From: Deltaproteobacteria bacterium
Lineage (GTDB): Bacteria > Desulfobacterota > Desulfarculia > Adiutricales > Adiutricaceae
Reading direction: 5' to 3'
Length of the DNA stretch: 40,629 nucleotides
Assembly: GCA_031263525.1 (NCBI GenBank)
Contig: JAISFP010000165.1
Span: forward strand, 1-40,629
Shown here: piece after piece, positions 27,004 to 36,200 of the stretch
Position numbering within the stretch: the stretch's first letter is position 1
How the letters are laid out: each line of letters starts with the position of its first letter
Notes under the pieces: model-generated
Databases searched by the model: none
Told to the model about the DNA's origin: nothing
The model's input: only the letters and a program-made list of their open reading frames with translations
Position numbers and translations under genes: made by a program

Positions 27004-28446
27004 TTGACCCTTACATCCCGTCCCGACCGGATCCCTCCCCCTTCCCGGCCCACAGGCCTCGGCAGGGGTTCCGCCCCGATCGTCTGGAGGCTTCCCAACG
27101 GCACCGTCGAGGTCAGGGTGGACCGCTCGGAGATGCCATGGGACGATCTCTTCGTGGTGGCGAGCCGCTACAACCCCAGGCGGGGATACATTTTCGTGAG
27201 CAAGGTGCTGGGCAAGCACTGGCCGGTGAGGCCTGTGACCATGGACCGGGTGCATGGCTCGCTGGCGCGGAAGCTCTCGGAGCTCGGGCTGGAGAGGCCC
27301 GTGGTAATGATAGCCATGGCCGAGACAGCCGTGGGCCTGGGCCGGGGAATCTTCGACCGCCTCGCGGAGCTGACCTCCCCGGACGGGCTCCTTTTCCTCC
27401 AGACCACCCGGCACGTGACCGGGGGGCCCGCTCTTCTCACCACGGACGAGCCCCACTGCCACGCCCGCGACCACACTGTCCACGTGCCGGCAGGGGATCC
27501 GGAGAAGGCCAGGATTCTGGCCGGGGCCAGGACCCTCGTCCTGGTGGACGACGAGATAACCACCGGGGAGACGCTCAAGGGCCTGGCCCGGGCCTTCGTC
27601 ACGCGGGACGGCGCGCCTTCCTGGACGGCCGGGTCCGGCGTGGCGTCCGGGCAAGCTGGCGCCAACGGCGGTGCCGGGGCTAACGTGTCCGGAAGCGCCA
27701 ACGGCGGTGGCGGGGCTCCCGTGTCCGGGGGCGCCGACGGCGGTGCCGGGGCTCCCGTGTCCGGAGGCGCCAACGGGGGTGCCGGGGCCCCCGTGTCCGC
27801 AGGCGCCAACGGCGGGGGCGGGGTTCCCGGGCCATGCGGGACTCCCGGCGTCGGCAGGGTGGTCATGTGCTCCATCGCCTCGTTCCTGACCCAGGAGGCC
27901 ATGGACGCCATGTCCTCCGGCGTGCCCGTCCCGGTGAGCCACGTGTCGCTCCTGAAGGGGACTTTCACGTTCGCGAAGACCGGCGAGGCGCCGGCGCCCC
28001 CTTCCGGCCCCTTCCGTTCTCAGGGGACCGGGGAGCCACTCCCGGGCACCGTGCCCCTGGAGCGCGGGAGGCTCGGGCTCCTGCCGGGGGAGGGCTTGCC
28101 GGACGTCGCGGCGGCCCTCGGGGCGCTGGCCCTGCCGCCCGGCGTGCCCGTGCGCGTCATCGGGACCGGGGAGTTCCTCCATGAGCCCTATCTCCTGGCC
28201 AGGGCGCTGGAGGCGGAGGGGCGGGACGTGTGCTTCCAGTCCACGACCAGGACCCCAATAGCCCCGGGCGGAGGCATAGCCTGCTCCTGGAGGTTCGCGG
28301 ACAACTACGGCGAGGGGCTGGACAACTTCCTTTACAACGCCCCAGCGTCCTTCCCGGGCGAGACGGTCGTCTGCCGGGAGACCGCCGCGTCCCCGGCGGG
28401 CTTCGACATAGCCTCGAGGCTGGGGGCCAGGGAGATCATCCTCTGA
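27004..28446 (+). CDS. Ter-operon phosphoribosyltransferase with C-terminal TRSP domain
   Basis: A 480-residue product with an N-terminal phosphoribosyltransferase domain: WDDLFVVASRYNPRRGYIFVSKVLGKHWPV (broken here as WDDLFVVASRYNP and RGYIFVSKVLGKHWPV), AETAVGLGRGIFD, and the PRPP loop LVLVDDEITTGETL (about 177-190). A TRSP domain follows (from ~380: VIGTGEFLHEPYLLARALE, FQSTTRTPI, FADNYGEG). Residues ~215-278 are an inserted repeat of 12-residue units (ANGGAGAPVSGG). The family is part of a Ter-linked pathway predicted to make a nucleoside-like compound. The start is TTG 27004 with GGAG seven bases upstream; an earlier ATG at 26851 is open but lies in low-complexity sequence. Its stop shares one base with the next start (TGATG). 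Confidence 0.87.
   Translation: MTLTSRPDRIPPPSRPTGLGRGSAPIVWRLPNGTVEVRVDRSEMPWDDLFVVASRYNPRRGYIFVSKVLGKHWPVRPVTMDRVHGSLARKLSELGLERPVVMIAMAETAVGLGRGIFDRLAELTSPDGLLFLQTTRHVTGGPALLTTDEPHCHARDHTVHVPAGDPEKARILAGARTLVLVDDEITTGETLKGLARAFVTRDGAPSWTAGSGVASGQAGANGGAGANVSGSANGGGGAPVSGGADGGAGAPVSGGANGGAGAPVSAGANGGGGVPGPCGTPGVGRVVMCSIASFLTQEAMDAMSSGVPVPVSHVSLLKGTFTFAKTGEAPAPPSGPFRSQGTGEPLPGTVPLERGRLGLLPGEGLPDVAAALGALALPPGVPVRVIGTGEFLHEPYLLARALEAEGRDVCFQSTTRTPIAPGGGIACSWRFADNYGEGLDNFLYNAPASFPGETVVCRETAASPAGFDIASRLGAREIIL
27650..27840 (+). repeat. 36-bp in-frame repeat inside the PRTase gene
   Basis: About five units encoding 12 residues each (Ala/Asn/Gly-rich), placed between the PRPP-binding loop and the rest of the PRTase domain. 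Confidence 0.85.
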
Positions 28447-29504
28447 TGGCGAGGCTGTGCGTGTTCGCCGATCTGGACGGGTCCCTCTTCCAGACCCTCC
28501 ACAAGTGCGCCGCGGCCCCCGGCGCCCGCCCCGCGCCAGCCTGTTCCGGGGGCGGAGTCAGCCCTGCGGCCGTCGGCTCCGTGGGAGGCGGCCCAGCGAC
28601 CGTCGGCTCCGTGGGAGGCGGCCCAGCGACCGTCGGCTCCGTGGGAGGCGGCCCAGCGACCGTCGGTTCCGTGGGAGTCAGTCCTGCGGCCGTCGGCTCC
28701 GTGGGAGGCGGCCCAGAAGGCGTCGGCTCCGTGGGTTGCAGTCCGGCAGAAGTCCGTTCCGGGGCCGGCCTCTCGCTCGGCGTCCGTACCGGGGGCGTCG
28801 GCTCCTGGAACGACGGCTCCGCCGGATCCCATGCCGGACTGCTGACGCCTGCGGCCTCCGGCAGAGACGGGCGCGCCCTGTCCTTCATGACGGAGGGCCA
28901 GGGGCTGCTGTTCGGGATCCTGAAGGCCGCCGGCGTCCTGGTCCCGGCCACTGCCCGGAATCTGGAAAGTTTCCGGAGGGTGAGCCTCCCCTTCACGGAC
29001 GGGGCGATCCTGGATTTCGGGGGGCTGATACTGGGCCCGGACGGCGGGCCGGATCTGGAATGGCTGGACGCCACCTCGCGCGCCGCCGCTGACGCTCTCC
29101 CCATGCTGGAGAGGGCGGCCGAGCTGGCGGCGCTTGCCGCCTCGCGGGAGGGCCTGGACGCACGGGCGCGGCTCGTGGGGGACATGGGGACAAGCTTCTA
29201 CATGGTGGCCAAGTCCCCGTCCGGGGACCTGGCGGGGCTGGAGACAGTGAAGGCGGCGCTCGAGGGCGAGCTCGGAGGGAGGGCCAGAATCTGGATGAAC
29301 GGCAACAACCTCGCGGTCCTTCCGCCGGACCTGGACAAGGGTCCCGCCGTCGCCCGCTTCATGGAGCGCCACCTCCCCTGGCCTGCGGAGGAGACCCTCG
29401 CGGTGGGCCTGGGCGACAGCCTGTCGGATCTGGGTTTTCTCACGGAGTGCGACTACATGGTCCTCCCCCGCTCCTCGCAGCTCGCCGCCGGGGCACTCAC
29501 GTGA
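28446..29504 (+). CDS. HAD-superfamily phosphatase of the Ter operon
   Basis: A 352-residue haloacid dehalogenase-type hydrolase. Motif I is VFADLDGSLFQ (D9, D11). Motif IV is VGLGDSLSDLGFL near the C-terminus, with a conserved Lys in DKGPAVARF as motif III. It is expected to remove a phosphate from the pathway intermediate. Between motif I and the cap there is an inserted low-complexity region (about 25-135) with 10-residue repeats (VGSVGGGPAT) encoded by perfect 30-bp units. Start and stop overlap the neighbouring genes (TGATG before, GTGA after), so the three genes are translationally coupled. Confidence 0.87.
   Translation: MARLCVFADLDGSLFQTLHKCAAAPGARPAPACSGGGVSPAAVGSVGGGPATVGSVGGGPATVGSVGGGPATVGSVGVSPAAVGSVGGGPEGVGSVGCSPAEVRSGAGLSLGVRTGGVGSWNDGSAGSHAGLLTPAASGRDGRALSFMTEGQGLLFGILKAAGVLVPATARNLESFRRVSLPFTDGAILDFGGLILGPDGGPDLEWLDATSRAAADALPMLERAAELAALAASREGLDARARLVGDMGTSFYMVAKSPSGDLAGLETVKAALEGELGGRARIWMNGNNLAVLPPDLDKGPAVARFMERHLPWPAEETLAVGLGDSLSDLGFLTECDYMVLPRSSQLAAGALT
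28560..28760 (+). repeat. 30-bp in-frame repeat inside the HAD gene
   Basis: Three nearly identical units followed by diverged ones, each including GTCGGCTCCGTGGGAGGC. Every unit encodes ten residues, so copy-number change keeps the frame. Confidence 0.88.
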
Positions 29505-31030
29505 GCGCGCGCTTTTCCGGAAGCTACGACCCCGCTGACGCGGAGTTCCTGCTGAAGCCCGTGGAGCTCGAGCCCATGGGGATAGAGGAGCGCGAGCTGG
29601 GAATCCAGGCGCAGGGCCGCCACTACAGCGAGATGATAGGCCCGGAGGGCCCGCCGGATCCCCTGTACATGGAGGTCTTCCGCGACGCCATGGACAGGAA
29701 CCTCCCCCGGCTCGGGGCCGACTTCGTGAGGCTGGCGGCGCTCGTGGCGGCCCGGCCGGGACCCGTGACCCTCATGTCCATCGCAAGGAGCGGCATCCCG
29801 GCCGGGGTGGTGCTGGTCCGGCTCCTGAGGAGGCTTTTCGGGAAGGACGCCGCGCATTACGCCTTCTCGGTCATAAGGGACAGGGGCGCCGACCGGAACG
29901 CGCTCGAGTTCGCGGCGTCCGGGCGCCCCCCGGGCTCCCTGGTCTTCGTGGACGGCTGGACCGGCACGGGCGTGATAGCGAGGGAGCTCAGGAAGTCGCT
30001 CGACGCGCCCGGCACCGGCGGGGCCCCCGGCGTCTGGGGGCCGCTCGCCGTCCTCTCCGATCTCTGCGGGGAGGCGGACCTTGCCGCCGGCATCGACGAC
30101 TGGCTCATACCCACCTGCGTCCTGAACAGCACCGTCTCGGGGCTCGTGAGCCGCACGATACTTTCCCCCGACCTCGTCGGGCCAGCCGACTTCCACGGGT
30201 GCGTGAGCTACCCGGAGCTTGCCCCCCACGACGTCTCGCGCGAGACGGCGGACAGGATTGTCGAGGCGGCGATGAAGGCCGCCCGGGACGACCCGTCCCT
30301 CGCGGCGCGCGCCGCCAACATCACCCTCGCCGAGAGGGTTCACGCCAGGGAGAGGAGCGCCTCCTTCCTGGAGACCGCACGCCGCCGTTTCGGGGTGACT
30401 GACCAGAACCACGTGAAGCCCGGCATAGGCGAGGCCACCAGGGTGCTCCTCCGCCGGAGCCCGGAGCTCCTTATAGTGAGGGATCCCGGCGACCCGGACG
30501 TCCGCCACGCTGTCATGCTTGCCGGAAAACGGAACGTGCCTGTCTTGACTGATTCGTTGCTCGCCTACAGGGCGGCCGCCATCATAAGGAAGGTGAATGC
30601 CGGGGAAGTCGCGGGTGGCCCTGAAGGCCGGGAACGGGCGGGAGGTTCCGGAGCTCCGGGAGGCCGGGCCGGTTCCGGACGCTCAGGAGACACGGGAGGC
30701 TCCGGAGGTTCCGGAAACTGGACGGGTTCCGGAGGCCAGGGGGACTTCGGAGCTGGCGGAAGGCTCGGGGACCGCGGAGACTCCGGAATCTGGAGAAGTT
30801 TCGGGGACAGCGGGGTCTGCGGAAGATTGGAATACTGCGGCGGTTCCAGAAACCGGAGAGGTTCAGGGGATAATGGCGACCGCGGAAGACTCGGATTCTT
30901 CGTAGACTTCGGAGACCTCGGAGGCTCAGGAAGTCGGGAAGGGCTCGGAAGCCTGGAAATCCGCCAGGAACTGGGATGCCGCGGAGAGAGCCGGAGCTCC
31001 GCCGGGCCCGGAGGCGCGGGTCCGCCCTGA
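29501..31030 (+). CDS. StiP/PRTase_1 protein with PELOTA RNA-binding domain
   Basis: A 509-residue protein starting with GTG that overlaps the HAD stop by four bases. Residues 1-300 match the family named StiP in databases (a cysteine-protease label), seen in SGSYDPADAEFLLKPV, ARSGIPAGVVLVRLL, LVFVDGWTGTGVIA and WLIPTCVLNSTVSGLVSR. The VFVDGWTGTG loop (about 147-156) looks like a PRPP-binding loop, so a second phosphoribosyltransferase is the more likely activity. Residues ~305-370 (ATRVLLRRSPELLIV ... NVPVLTDSLLAYRAAAI) form a PELOTA-type domain. The last ~135 residues are Gly/Ser/Arg-rich degenerate repeats with no domain. Partner of the upstream PRTase and HAD genes. Confidence 0.86.
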   Translation: MSARFSGSYDPADAEFLLKPVELEPMGIEERELGIQAQGRHYSEMIGPEGPPDPLYMEVFRDAMDRNLPRLGADFVRLAALVAARPGPVTLMSIARSGIPAGVVLVRLLRRLFGKDAAHYAFSVIRDRGADRNALEFAASGRPPGSLVFVDGWTGTGVIARELRKSLDAPGTGGAPGVWGPLAVLSDLCGEADLAAGIDDWLIPTCVLNSTVSGLVSRTILSPDLVGPADFHGCVSYPELAPHDVSRETADRIVEAAMKAARDDPSLAARAANITLAERVHARERSASFLETARRRFGVTDQNHVKPGIGEATRVLLRRSPELLIVRDPGDPDVRHAVMLAGKRNVPVLTDSLLAYRAAAIIRKVNAGEVAGGPEGRERAGGSGAPGGRAGSGRSGDTGGSGGSGNWTGSGGQGDFGAGGRLGDRGDSGIWRSFGDSGVCGRLEYCGGSRNRRGSGDNGDRGRLGFFVDFGDLGGSGSREGLGSLEIRQELGCRGESRSSAGPGGAGPP

Positions 31031-31120
31031 GGGGAAGGCTTCGCGGCCCGGCCGGGGCCGCGCACGGCGGCACTCCCTGATGGACCACCACCCGAGGACG
31101 TTTCCGAGAGGCTCTTCACC

Positions 31121-32056
31121 ATGACCAAATCGCTCAAGTACGGCGCAACCATGTACATGCCGGCGCTCCGCACCGATCTGGCAGAGGCCGGGAACGGCGA
31201 GAAGTTCCCGGGCCTCCGCTCGGTCGTGTTCTGCACCGAGGACTCGGTGCGCGAGGAGGATCTCCCCCTTGCCCTGGAGAACCTCCGTTCGGCCCTGTCC
31301 AGGCTCCGGGACGGCGGCATCTTCCGCTTCGTGAGGCCCAGGGACCCCGCGGTCCTGGAGGCGGTGCTGTCCATGCGCGGGATAGGGAGGATAACCGGCT
31401 TCGTCCTGCCCAAGGCCGACCGGGGGACGCTTCCCGCCTACTTCGCGCTGCTCGAGCGCCGCGAGGCCTTCGAGATCATGCCCATCCTGGAGACGCCGGC
31501 GGTCTTCGACCCGTGGGAGCTCGCGAGGCTCCGGGACTACCTGGTCGGCTCGCCGGTGCGCGACAGGATAACAGCGCTCCGGATAGGGGGGCTAGATCTC
31601 TTCAGCATCCTGCGTCTCCGCCGCGACATAGACAGGAGCATCTACGAGTCCCCGGTGGGGCACGCGATTGACGGGCTCATAACATGCTTCAAGCCCGCCG
31701 GCCTGGAACTCACAGCGCCGGGATTCGAGGGCCTGGAGAGCCCGGGCGTGCTCGCCGGCGAGCTGGAGCTCGACATAGGCCGGGGGCTGTACTCCAAGAC
31801 CGCCGTCCACCCCTGCCAGGTCGAAACCATAAACTCCTCCTACCGCGCCCGCACCGACGAGCTGGAGGCTGCGGGCGCGATCCTTGATCCCGCCCGCCCT
31901 GCCGTCTTCCGCCTCAATGGCCGCATGTGCGAGAAGGCCGTGCATACGGCCTGGGCCCGGGAGACGGTGGAGAGGGCGCGGATCTTCGGCACGGCGGACG
32001 TGAGCGCTCCGATGGGCATGCTGTCGTACCAGCCGCCGTCCGTGTCCGACAACTGA
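31121..32056 (+). CDS. HpcH/HpaI aldolase / citrate lyase beta (CitE)-like protein of the Ter operon
   Basis: A 311-residue TIM-barrel C-C lyase homologue. Family features: GATMYMPALRTDL at the N-terminus, FCTEDSVREEDL, FRFVRPRDP (CoA/phosphate-contact region), ITGFVLPKAD, the metal-ligand segment IMPILETPAVFDP, LRIGGLDLFSILRL, and YSKTAVHPCQVETIN near the end. In Ter gene groups this lyase accompanies two PRTases, a HAD phosphatase and an ATP-grasp ligase; the ligase is not in this window. ATG 31121 lies 90 bases after the previous stop with GAGG upstream. It closes the operon. Confidence 0.9.
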   Translation: MTKSLKYGATMYMPALRTDLAEAGNGEKFPGLRSVVFCTEDSVREEDLPLALENLRSALSRLRDGGIFRFVRPRDPAVLEAVLSMRGIGRITGFVLPKADRGTLPAYFALLERREAFEIMPILETPAVFDPWELARLRDYLVGSPVRDRITALRIGGLDLFSILRLRRDIDRSIYESPVGHAIDGLITCFKPAGLELTAPGFEGLESPGVLAGELELDIGRGLYSKTAVHPCQVETINSSYRARTDELEAAGAILDPARPAVFRLNGRMCEKAVHTAWARETVERARIFGTADVSAPMGMLSYQPPSVSDN

Positions 32057-32095
32057 CTGAGAAATACGGGGGAAATGCGTGCGTTCATTTCTCAG
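32057..32095 (+). terminator. Hairpin after the Ter operon
   Basis: CTGAGAAAT pairs with ATTTCTCAG (9 bp, 21-base loop) directly after the stop codon. No clean T-run follows, so termination is uncertain. Confidence 0.45.
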
Positions 32096-32388
32096 AGAAT
32101 ACTTGATATTGTTTGATAACAAATTATCATGATAATGAATATGATGTTTGCATGATAAAAAAAATTTATCTCTTTTGCAGATGACTGGCAATTGCCCGCT
32201 TATTTGTCCAGGCTCTTGAAGTTTCCTTCAATCCGGTCGATCTTCAGAAAATATTCCGAAGCCGGATATTACAGTCATCGGTATCTGCGTCTGTCTTTTG
32301 AGCGGAGCCTGTCTGTCTTTTGAGCGGAGCCTGTCAGCTCGTGACCGGCGGCCTTCCCCTTCCCCTTTCGGGAGGAAACGGGCGCGGC
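32096..32388. other. AT-rich patch and 22-bp tandem duplication
   Basis: A 14-bp palindrome ATTATCATGATAAT lies at 32123-32136, in an AT-rich patch (32096-32200) unlike the surroundings. At 32291-32334 a 22-bp unit containing TTTTGAGCGGAGCC is repeated exactly twice. No gene. Confidence 0.6.
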
Positions 32389-33207
32389 CTATCCGCATTT
32401 CTCCGGGCTGGCCTTGCCGGCCTGGACAGGCGGTGACTTGCGGCGGGTAACCTGCTTTCCGTGAACTGACGTGACCGGCGGTTCCTTGTCGTTGTCCTCG
32501 CGGGTATCGGTCATGGGAGGACCTGCCGCGGCACTGTTGCCGGGCTCTGGCTTGCCGTTTTCCCTGGTGCCGTGCGCGGTCTTTCTGCCGGTCCTGAACG
32601 CGACGGATTTCGAGGCGACAGCAGGCTTCTTGGCATCTTCCGCCCTGTCCCGCGCCTTGGCCCCGGCCCTTGCGGCGGCCTTCCTGGGCTGCTTGCCCAG
32701 GGCCCTGGAAATGGCCTTCGCGCTCTCCCTCCAGCTGAGCTGCGGGACGTGCCTCGCGGGGAGCGCCGCGGCGGGCGGGGGCACCCCCGCCAGGCTCGAT
32801 GCCTTGAGCACGGCGTCGGCAATCCTGGAAAGAGAACCCGGAAGGTCCTCCTTCACGTCGTGCTCCCAGAGGCGGATGAAGCTCCAGCCCATCCTGCGGA
32901 TCTCCAGGCGGTTGGACGCGTCCCTCGCGCGGTTGCGGGTAATCTTCCTGAGCCAGAAATCTGGCAGCTTGCCCTTCCATGCCCTGAACATCCTGCCGTG
33001 CCAGAAGTCGCCGTCCAGGAATACGGCAAGGCGGGCCCTGGGGAACGCCACGTCCGGTGAACCGGGGATCCTCGCGTAGTGCTTCCGGAACCTGAGCCCC
33101 ATGCGGTGGAGCCCCGAGCGCACCACGAGTTCCAGGGAGGTGTCCTTGCTCTTTATCTGCCTCATGCAGCGGCTCCGCTGCTCCGGGGTCATGACGTCCG
33201 CGGTCAC
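32389..33207 (-). CDS. Vsr-type very short patch repair endonuclease with long C-terminal tail
   Basis: The first ~140 residues match the Vsr fold: MTPEQRSRCMRQIKSKDTSLE, RMGLRFRKH, GSPDVAFPRARLAVFLDGDFWHG (broken as GSPDVAFP and VFLDGDFWHG; catalytic Asp in SPD, His in FWHG), FWLRKITRN and RRMGWSFIRLWEHDV. Vsr nicks DNA beside T:G mismatches made by deamination of 5-methylcytosine. The zinc cysteines of E. coli Vsr are absent: there is Asp in DGDFWHG and His in WEHDV. The tail of ~130 residues is basic and low-complexity. GTG 33207 is chosen because it overlaps the upstream stop as GTGA and has GGGAGG upstream; ATG 33192 is the alternative. No C5-methyltransferase partner is in the window. 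Confidence 0.88.
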   Translation of the reverse strand: MTADVMTPEQRSRCMRQIKSKDTSLELVVRSGLHRMGLRFRKHYARIPGSPDVAFPRARLAVFLDGDFWHGRMFRAWKGKLPDFWLRKITRNRARDASNRLEIRRMGWSFIRLWEHDVKEDLPGSLSRIADAVLKASSLAGVPPPAAALPARHVPQLSWRESAKAISRALGKQPRKAAARAGAKARDRAEDAKKPAVASKSVAFRTGRKTAHGTRENGKPEPGNSAAAGPPMTDTREDNDKEPPVTSVHGKQVTRRKSPPVQAGKASPEKCG

Positions 33208-36200
33208 GATGCCGGCCCTCCCGGGACGACGGCCCACGCGGCCTCCGGCCCCCGGCCAGTTTCCAGCGACGGGGGACGGCTCTTCAACCTGAAGTCTCCA
33301 GGCGTGGCCGGACAAAGCCTGCGGTACCCGCACGCGCGACACTTTTCTGGAGCGGGCCGCATGGGGAAGTCGCGGGCCAGGATGCCGGAGACGGCCCACT
33401 CAAGGTTGGCCCTGGCCGCGGCGAGAGCGGTCGGGCCTGCGGGCACCCTCATCTCGGTGCCGTCAGGGTATAGCGCCAGGACAGTCCGGCTTTCCGCGTC
33501 AGCGTCTCCCGAAATCTCGCGCGGGAGAACCTTCGGAACCGTTGCACTTGCAACATCTCTGGCGGTCTGTTTGGAATTGCTCCGTGAAGCTGCCGCGTCC
33601 TGCACCGCATCCTTCCGCTCGGCCTCTTCCTGCACGGGCACCGCATCCTTCCGCTCGGCCTCTTCCTGCGAGGGCACCGCACCCTTCCGCTCGGCCTCTT
33701 CCTGCGAGGGCACCGCACCCTTCCGCTCGGCCTCTTCCTGCACGGGCACCGCACCCTTCCGCTCGCCCTCTTCCTGCGAGGGCTCCGCACCCTTCCGCTC
33801 GGCCTCGTCCTGCTCGGGCACCGGATCCCTCAGCTCTGCCTCTTCCTGCTCGGGCTCCGGATCCCTCCGCTCGGCCTCTTCCGGCACCTGCTCCGGTTCC
33901 TTCCGTTCTGCCTCTTCCGGCACCAGCTCCGTCTCTTTCAGTTCGAGCATGTCCGGCTCGGTCTCCTCTCGGGAAGCACTGTCCCTGGAGGCTTTGTCAC
34001 GCGCCGCAGCGTCACGGGCGACCGCGCCAGTGGGCGCCTGCGACTCCGAGTCGAAGGCCAGCCGCGTCTGCGTGAGGAACGTCGCGGCCCAGCGTCCCTC
34101 ATGGCTCGCCGAATCAGCAGGGAATGCCGGACAGAAGTCACGGTCGTCAAGTTCGACGGTTTCGGTTGCGACCTTGCCTGCTTCTTCTGTTTCTGTCTCG
34201 CCGGAGCGGGTGGGAACGATCGTATGCGTTGCCGTCTTCGGTTCACCGTGTGGGAAAGCATCCGGAGCGTCCTGTCCGGCAGTCGCACGCACCTGAGATT
34301 TGGACGATGCTGCATGGCCGGCAATCACGGCCCTGTCCAGAGCCATGAAAAACAGCGCCGGACCCCGGTGACGGAGACTAGGGATTCTCGCGGCGAGGGG
34401 CGTTTCCGACACTGGCGTCGTGACGGAAAAGTTTAAGGCGGGAGGGCTGTCTCCGGATTGGAGGGTTCCGGAAACTTCGAGGGTATTCGGGATGCCCTGT
34501 TCTTCAGGCGCATCCGTCATCACGGGAACTACTCGGTCTTCGCGAGCTTCAGGCACACAGGGAACTCCCGGGACATCCGGCGTGTCCAGCTCTCCAGGAA
34601 CTTCCTGCAAAAACGGGACTTCCGTCCTGTCCTGCACTCCAGTGACTGCAGGTGAAGCCGGGGCATCCGGCTTTGGGGGAGACTTTTCCTCATGACTTGA
34701 CGCCGGAGCGTTCGCGGCATCCTGATTCACGCGGTTTTTGGCCAGAGGGGGCCTGCCGGGCCTGCGGCGGAGGGGGGCCGAGAGGTCGGGCGGTTCGGGG
34801 ACCAGGCCGTGGAAGAGGAGGAGCTCGGAGCTCCTGGGGCAGGCGAGATATGCCAGCACCTCGGGGAAGCCGGAGGGCCGGGCCAGCTCGTCAAGACGCC
34901 TTGCGGGCGGGGCTTTCGAAAGCCCCTGGGGCAGGGCCGCGGGCGCCTGAGCCAGGCCGTCCCACTCAGCTATGTGGCGGACGGTTTTCAGGAAGTCAGA
35001 CTGGAACGCGTCGCGCCTGGCACCGGGGAGCCTTGCCGCGCAGGTCACGTACAGGTAGCGGGAGGCGCGGGTCATGGCCGTGTAGAAGAGCCTGGCCTCC
35101 TTGTCGCGGGTGGAGCGGTATGCCCCGCGCTTCAGGGCCATCTGGATCGCCTCGCGGGGCAGGAGGCCCGTGTAGGACCCCGACCGGGCGGGGAAACGGG
35201 ACTGCTCCACGTCGCTCACGAAGACGCATGCCCGGCTCTGGGAGCCCATGTTCTGGACCGAGCAGATTTCGACAGCGTCAGGCACGGGGCCATCCAGGAA
35301 GAGCGGGGTGCCGTTCGCTGCCCCGTGTCTAATGGCCCCGACGAGCGTCGCGAGGTTGCGGGGATCGTCGCCGCGGCCCAGGAGATCGCAGTCGCGGGCC
35401 ATGCGGCTTATGGTGCCCAGCCGGTCCAGGAGTCCCGGATCGGCCTGGAGCCGCGACATTCTTAACACCTCAGCGAGCTCCCAGAAGAACCGTGTCAGGG
35501 ACAGGCGTGCCGGAGCCCCGCCGGCATGGGCGTCCGTGAGGCCGGAAGTCAGGCGTCCGTCCGCGCGGTCGGCGGGACGCTGGAAAGGTGAGCCGTCAGG
35601 GCCGGAGGCGGGGCCTGCGGAGGGTGAGCCGTCAGGGCCGGAGGCGGGGCCTGCGGAAGGTGAACCGTCAGGGCCGGAGGCGGGGCCTGCGGAAGGTGAG
35701 CCGTCAGGGCTGGACGCGGGGCCTGCGGAATGTGAGCCGTCAGGGCCGGACGCGGGGCCTGCGGAAGGTGAGCCGTCAGGGCTGGAGCCGGGGCCTGCGG
35801 AAGGTGAGCCGTCAGGGCTGGAGCCGGGACCCACGGAAGGGGAGCTGTAAGTGAGGGAATCGGGGTCCGGGGAAGGGGAGCCGCCAGGGGAGGCATCCGC
35901 CGTTCGGGCGGCTTCGCCGGGCTCCTTCGTGGAAGCCAGGGGGACCTGCGGTGCCGGGGCATATGGCTCCGGCACGGTGTTCCGCTGGCTCGGCGGAGGC
36001 CGGTACTCGGTCCGGCGGGCGTTCTCTATGAGTTCCGCGAAGCGCGAGGAGGAAGTCCGGGCGAAGGCTGGCCTGATCTTTTCCAGAAGGCAGGCTCTGA
36101 CGGCTTCGGGTTTCGGGTCTGAGTCCGCAAGAAGCTCGAAGGCGGCGAGCAAGGCCGCCGTCTGGGGGAGGTCGAAGGGGTTCCGTCCGCCCTCCAGGCG

